From: Clostridiales bacterium
GTDB taxonomy: Bacteria > Bacillota > Clostridia > Christensenellales > UBA1242
Length of the DNA stretch: 64,000 nt
Assembly: GCA_015055665.1 (NCBI GenBank)
Contig: SVHX01000002.1
Coordinates: 62,001 to 126,000 of the forward strand
Direction of reading: 5' to 3'
A model generated the notes under the pieces. That model worked only from the letters and a program-made list of their open reading frames with translations. It did not search any database and had not been told where the DNA came from. This document shows, in pieces, positions 60,439 to 64,000 of the stretch. Both the position numbers and the translations under genes were made by a program. The first letter of the stretch is position 1. The number at the start of each line of letters is the position of its first letter.

Positions 60439-61344
60439 ATGAACGCTATAGAAATTAGAAATTTAACAAAAACATTTGGTGAGAAGCAAGCTCTCTGTGG
60501 GCTCGATATGACTGTGCCGGTGGGGGCTATTTACGGATTTATTGGTGAGAACGGAAGTGGTAAGTCTACTACCGAAAAAATTATTTGTGGACTAATACAT
60601 AAGACTGGTGGTCAGGTTAAGCTCTATGATAGAGATTTTACTGACGCTGATGTAAGGGCGAAGATGGGGGTGCTTATTGAAGCTCCAGGGTGCTTTGCGA
60701 ATTTAACCGTATGGAACAACTTAATGATACAGGCGACTAATTTATCTATACCAGACAAAGAAGATGCTGTCCGCAAAGTACTCACTTTGGTTAGGATGGA
60801 AGGCTCGGCAGGAAACAAGTACAAAAATTGTTCGCTTGGTATGAAGCAAAGAATTGGCATTGCAATGGCACTCCTTGGCAATCCTAAACTACTTGTATTA
60901 GATGAGCCTATTAATGGTCTTGATGCTGATGGTATGAGGATAATGAGAGAAATACTTGTAGAACTATCTAAATCTGGGGTAACGATTCTCATTTCTTCTC
61001 ACATACTTGGCGAACTTGAGAAGATTGCTACTCATTATGGAATAATCCGTGGTGGCAAGATGATTGTAGAGATGACGGCAGACGAACTGGAAAATACTTG
61101 TCCTACATTTGTAGCAATACAATGCAAAGATATGAGTAAAGCACAAGAGATTTTAAATAAAAAATATTCTAAAGTATTGTTTGATGAGCAGAAGGAATAT
61201 TTAAGAGTTTATGATGCTGGTAGCACAGAAGAGGTCGTGAAATATTTGTACGACAACAATATTATTGTCAACGAACTTAAGACTGATAAGATTGGTCTAG
61301 AAGAATATTATATTAACCTTATGGCAAACAGGGAGGTAAAATAA
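60439..61344 (+). CDS. ABC transporter ATP-binding protein (ABC-2 type), copy 2
   Basis: 302 residues. Same motif set as copy 1: GENGSGKST, CSLGMKQR, LVLDEPINGLD, SSHILGELEKIATHY. The ATG at 60439 lies seven bases after AGGAGGT; the GTG two codons upstream is part of that site. The two ATPases probably arose by duplication of the ATPase-permease unit. Confidence 0.92.
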   Translation: MNAIEIRNLTKTFGEKQALCGLDMTVPVGAIYGFIGENGSGKSTTEKIICGLIHKTGGQVKLYDRDFTDADVRAKMGVLIEAPGCFANLTVWNNLMIQATNLSIPDKEDAVRKVLTLVRMEGSAGNKYKNCSLGMKQRIGIAMALLGNPKLLVLDEPINGLDADGMRIMREILVELSKSGVTILISSHILGELEKIATHYGIIRGGKMIVEMTADELENTCPTFVAIQCKDMSKAQEILNKKYSKVLFDEQKEYLRVYDAGSTEEVVKYLYDNNIIVNELKTDKIGLEEYYINLMANREVK

Positions 61345-61345
61345 T

Positions 61346-62143
61346 ATGGATTTTGAGAAAAATACCTTTAAGAAAAGGCTCAAGAGCATGCTTGGTGTTG
61401 ACTTTAGAAGGATGTTTACATCTCCGCTATTTTACATTATGGTAGGCGTATCTCTTGTGATGCCAATCTTGATATTGGTGATGACAACAATGATGGATGG
61501 AACTGTTTCTGTTAATCCGCAGACAGGCGAAGAAACGGTTATGGAAGGCTTTAAAAATGTATGGCAGATTATAGGGGCAGTTAGTGGCGGAGAACAAGCA
61601 ATGGCAATGGATATTGTTAGTATGTGTAATATTAACATGATGTTCTTTGTAATCTCGGTATTTGTATGTCTATTTGTTGGTGCAGATTTTAGTAGTGGTT
61701 ATGCCAAAAATCTATTTACAGTAAGAGCTAGGAAAGATGACTATGTTATATCCAAGTCGATAGCATGCTTTGTAGCGGGTGCTAGTATGATTGTTGCTTT
61801 CTTTATCGGTTCAATGATTGGTGGAGCGTTTGCTGGATTGCCTTTTGCTCTTGAAGGAGTAACAGCAATTAATGTTGTTATGTGTATGTTGTCTAAGATA
61901 TTGCTTGTCGGCATATTTTCTTCAATATATATCTTAGCAAGCGTATTTGCCAAGCAAAAGCTATGGTTATCTTTGATTTTAGCATTTGCTATTGGTATGC
62001 TTATGTTTATGATGATTCCTATTATCACACCACTTAATAGCACAATTATTAATGTAGTGCTTTGTTTGGTGGGTTCGCTAATATTTAGTATAGGTATTGG
62101 ATTTGGTAGTAGGGCTATACTGGAAAAAACAAGCTTAGTGTAA
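61346..62143 (+). CDS. ABC-2 type permease, copy 2
   Basis: 265 residues, about six transmembrane segments, with the LGVDFRRMFTSPLFYIMVGVSLVMP opening similar to copy 1. Begins 1 bp after its ATPase. With copy 1 it may form a heteromeric exporter for a peptide or antibiotic. Confidence 0.88.
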   Translation: MDFEKNTFKKRLKSMLGVDFRRMFTSPLFYIMVGVSLVMPILILVMTTMMDGTVSVNPQTGEETVMEGFKNVWQIIGAVSGGEQAMAMDIVSMCNINMMFFVISVFVCLFVGADFSSGYAKNLFTVRARKDDYVISKSIACFVAGASMIVAFFIGSMIGGAFAGLPFALEGVTAINVVMCMLSKILLVGIFSSIYILASVFAKQKLWLSLILAFAIGMLMFMMIPIITPLNSTIINVVLCLVGSLIFSIGIGFGSRAILEKTSLV

Positions 62144-62309
62144 TCTTAAAGCTAATAATTGTGTCTTGCCTACTTTGTTTTTTATGGTTAATGATGAAAA
62201 ACATTAAAAAGATATAAAGGGAATTGTAGGATTTTTTGATTATATATTTGACTTAAGTGTTGTTATTTTTAATTTATCTCAACTAAGAGTAAGGGGGATA
62301 GGTGTTTTT

Positions 62310-63212
62310 ATGGAAGAAAAAAATAAAAATGTTTGGAAGACTATAGGGGTGTGTCTATTATATCCGCATCTAGCGGTAATTATCTGCTTGTTGCCTATTG
62401 CTACAGTTTTGTTGGTTTTATCCCTTATATATCTTGGAACAGAGTCTGTGCTTGCAATTTTATCTTATTTGCTTGCTTTCTACGTTCTATTGGTTATTTG
62501 TTTTAGAATTCCTCGAATTGTAGCATTTTTTAAGAAGGTAAAGCACGAAAATAAATATGTAAAAAGGTGGTTTTCTGATGTTCATTTGAGGGTTAATGTT
62601 TCGTTGTATGGTACGCTTATTTGGAACGTTATTTTTGCAACATTTCAATTGGGTTTGGGTATTTATCACAAATCTTTTTGGTTTTACTCAATGTTTGCTT
62701 ACTATGTAATTCTTGGTGTAATGAGATTTTTCTTATTAAAACACACTAGGAAATATAAGGCTAACGAAGAGGCGGAAAGTGAAATAAAAAAATCTATTCT
62801 TTGTGGATATTTGTTAATAGCTATCAATCTAGCACTTGCCTTGATTGTGTTCTTTATGGTTTATTGGAATAGAACTTTCCATCATCATATGATAACAACA
62901 ATCGCTATAGCCGCCTATACCTTCTTTACTTTTACATTTGCAATTATCAATCTTGTTAGATACAAAAAATACAAAAGTCCCGTATACTCTTCTGCAAAGA
63001 CAATCTCGTTAATTGCAGGTGCAGTATCAATGCTCACTCTCGAAACCACAATGCTGACAACTTTTGGAACAACTGAAGGTCCATTGTTTAATCAAATAAT
63101 GTTGACGCTCACAGGTGTTGCTGTTATTGCATTTGCGATAACCATGGCAATTATAATGATTGTTAAAGGGCATAAAAAATTAAAAGTTTTAAAAGAAACA
63201 ATAGTTGAATAA
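62310..63212 (+). CDS. Multi-pass membrane protein of unknown function
   Basis: 300 residues with about eight hydrophobic segments, none with a recognised motif. Charged loops are short and lysine-rich. It lies 166 bp downstream of the second permease. AAGGGGGATAGG precedes the ATG. Ends in a strong terminator. Confidence 0.7.
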   Translation: MEEKNKNVWKTIGVCLLYPHLAVIICLLPIATVLLVLSLIYLGTESVLAILSYLLAFYVLLVICFRIPRIVAFFKKVKHENKYVKRWFSDVHLRVNVSLYGTLIWNVIFATFQLGLGIYHKSFWFYSMFAYYVILGVMRFFLLKHTRKYKANEEAESEIKKSILCGYLLIAINLALALIVFFMVYWNRTFHHHMITTIAIAAYTFFTFTFAIINLVRYKKYKSPVYSSAKTISLIAGAVSMLTLETTMLTTFGTTEGPLFNQIMLTLTGVAVIAFAITMAIIMIVKGHKKLKVLKETIVE

Positions 63213-63215
63213 CAT

Positions 63216-63245
63216 AAAAGCGTCTACAATTTGTAGACGCTTTTT
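63216..63245 (+). terminator. Terminator after the membrane protein
   Basis: Perfect stem AAAAGCGTCTAC/GTAGACGCTTTT with a small loop, followed by TTTTTAT. Confidence 0.9.
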
Positions 63246-63363
63246 ATGCTAGCGGAAATACTTAAAATACGCGAAAAAATTGGCAAAAGAAACTTGCTTG
63301 CCAAGAGGTGGGCGGAGCTACATTATATTAGTTAATGTAATACCTCAAACTGGGTTGCGGGTA

Positions 63364-63527
63364 ATGTATGAAATACATAAATTGCGAAGCAAAAAAAGTC
63401 CCGTAATTAATACGGGAATAATATAAAATGGAGCTGCATTAAGCGAAGCGTCAATCCAGCTCCAGTCGTCAATTGAAAACAATTGACTTTTCTTTTGGGG
63501 CAAAAGAAAAACAACCCCAAAGGGTTG
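63364..63527. other. Chain of hairpins before the tRNA fragment
   Basis: Six consecutive hairpins in 165 nt: ATGTAT-GAA-ATACAT (63364-63378), TCCCGTA/TACGGGA (63399-63417), TGGAGCTG/CAGCTCCA (63429-63464), GTCAATTG/CAATTGAC (63468-63487), TTTTCTTTTG/CAAAAGAAAA (63488-63510) and CAACCC/GGGTTG (63512-63527). The last can end transcription of the minus-strand tRNA fragment (TTTTTCTTT follows). TGGAGCTG is also the tRNA-Thr 3' end sequence. No coding sequence seen in 63213-63818. Confidence 0.7.
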
Positions 63528-63532
63528 TGGAT

Positions 63533-63578
63533 TGGAGCTGATGACGGGACTTGAACCCGTGACCTCCGCCTTACCAAG
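63533..63578 (-). pseudogene. 3' half of tRNA-Thr (GGT), 5' half missing
   Basis: On the minus strand, TTGGTAA (anticodon loop, GGT), GGCGG anticodon-stem strand, AGGTC, T arm ACGGG-TTCAAGT-CCCGT, acceptor CATCAGC and TCCA are intact. The expected 5' partner of GGCGG is absent because the homology ends right at the 5' edge of the anticodon loop. A GCTGATG matching the acceptor 5' strand lies at 63631-63637, but the ~50 nt between are not D-arm sequence. Confidence 0.75.
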
Positions 63579-63657
63579 ATTTGAATTTTCTCGAATAGGA
63601 TTTGAACTCACAATTAAAAAAGAACCTAGTCATCAGCGAATTATAAGTATAGTATAG

Positions 63658-63792
63658 GTGCAACTGATGTCAAAGTCAAGCAATTTGACATCAACTTGAC
63701 ATCAACGGTACACTTTTTTCGTACTTTTTTTGGCAGTTTTGCCGTCTAAAACCGTCTAAAACCACCTAAAATCTAGTGCAACTGATGTCAAA
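63658..63792. repeat. TTGACATCA repeats and a 3x10-bp iteron array
   Basis: A 17-bp direct repeat GTGCAACTGATGTCAAA occurs at 63658-63674 and 63776-63792. Inside its core the TTGACATCA motif also appears in the opposite orientation at 63685-63693 and 63696-63704. Between them are three tandem 10-bp units (CCGTCTAAAA, CCGTCTAAAA, CCACCTAAAA) at 63742-63771. Helical-phase spacing suggests cooperative protein binding. Confidence 0.75.
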
Positions 63793-63818
63793 ATATAAAA
63801 TAAAGGAGAAAGTAAATT

Positions 63819-64000
63819 TTGAAACTATTTATATATGAAGAAAACGATAAATATCATTGTACCGACAAAGAAAGCGAAACACGATATAAAGAACTTGTAT
63901 ATGTAATAAATTCAGTTGAAGATATAGGAGGTTTTATGCTTACTGAATTTGAAAGAGATAAACATAGTGTAGATTATCTTATTGCATTTGCTTTTGATGT
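63819..64000 (+). CDS. Start of an unidentified gene (runs off the window)
   Basis: Open frame from TTG 63819 with AAGGAG ten bases upstream; 60 codons are visible. The beginning is KLFIYEENDKYHC followed by charged residues. Not recognised. The position directly after the iterons suggests an early gene of the putative integrated element. Confidence 0.5.
   Translation, partial: MKLFIYEENDKYHCTDKESETRYKELVYVINSVEDIGGFMLTEFERDKHSVDYLIAFAFD

Noticed and set aside
10473..63533. One giant integrated element between the two tRNA-Thr loci
   Set aside because: The interval holds core genes (uvrC, metG, rsmA, holB, efp) and the two tRNA 3' ends differ in T-arm sequence.
63345..63611. Open frame of 88 codons on the minus strand across the tRNA fragment
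   Set aside because: It reads through the tRNA 3' half (giving the well-known spurious GKAEVTGSSPVIS-like peptide) and the hairpin chain; no ribosome site and no coding features.
63533..63637. Intact tRNA with an intron
   Set aside because: The insert is too short and lacks group I features, and no D arm is present; better seen as a fragment, with GCTGATG at 63631-63637 possibly coincidental or a remnant.

Overview
The window is a low-GC chromosomal segment of a Gram-positive bacterium, most likely an uncultured member of the Clostridia (Bacillota). Evidence for this is a DnaD/DnaC-type primosome, RicT (YaaT), Veg, SpmA/SpmB, a PF06838-type PLP enzyme, A/T-ending codons, strong AGGAGG Shine-Dalgarno sites and many perfect-stem intrinsic terminators. 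Lipoproteins with a lipobox also fit. The spmAB pair and ricT hint at sporulation ancestry but do not prove that the organism sporulates.

Layout. 1-2.9 kb (minus): sbcC (cut by the window edge) and sbcD, the Mre11/Rad50-like nuclease. 3.2-5.6 kb (plus): a dnaD-dnaC primosome pair, in which DnaD carries four C-terminal repeats. 5.6-10.0 kb (minus): SpoU methyltransferase, DHH phosphoesterase, RsmF, cytidine deaminase and a Nudix-MazG fusion. 10.1-10.5 kb: tRNA-Thr(CGT) with two truncated copies of its own 3' end. 10.6-13.1 kb: a beta-helix lipoprotein behind a palindromic promoter and a structured leader. 13.2-19.1 kb (plus): RlmD-like enzyme, two small unknowns, uvrC, a DUF2225 protein and a PHP phosphoesterase. 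19.2-21.1 kb (minus): histidine phosphatase, small lipoprotein, RluA-type pseudouridine synthase. 21.3-22.9 kb: a two-gene SufC/SufB-like iron-sulfur system. 22.9-27.9 kb (minus): a clostridial unknown, then rsmA-tatD-metG. 28.1-37.3 kb: spmAB, ASCH, veg (minus), holB-ricT-yabB-rsmI, a lytic-transglycosylase-like anchored protein, deoB-deoD and tspO. 37.3-46.5 kb: mixed genes, including ADP-ribosylglycohydrolase, a 740-residue orphan, an SPFH/NfeD pair, a HipA-like kinase candidate and a PLP lyase. 46.8-48.1 kb: efp and an SDR.

The most unusual part is 48.2-54.8 kb. It holds a five-gene, tightly packed operon: a class-I release-factor-like protein with intact GGQ but no recognisable PxT/SPF codon-reading motif, a UvrD/Rep-like SF1 helicase, a coiled-coil protein, a membrane-anchored GLUG-type beta-helix protein and a two-helix membrane protein. 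Two tandem ~137-nt structured non-coding units and a terminator follow it. I do not know a described system with this composition.

The right end (54.9-63.2 kb) has a HipA-like kinase candidate, a membrane protein with an amphipathic repeat tail, a Nudix hydrolase, and a TetR-controlled locus with two tandem ABC-2 transporter pairs, probably acquired. From 63.2 kb a chain of hairpins, a 3' half of tRNA-Thr(GGT) broken at the anticodon loop, TTGACATCA repeats, a three-unit 10-bp iteron array and the start of a partial gene look like the edge of an integrated element.
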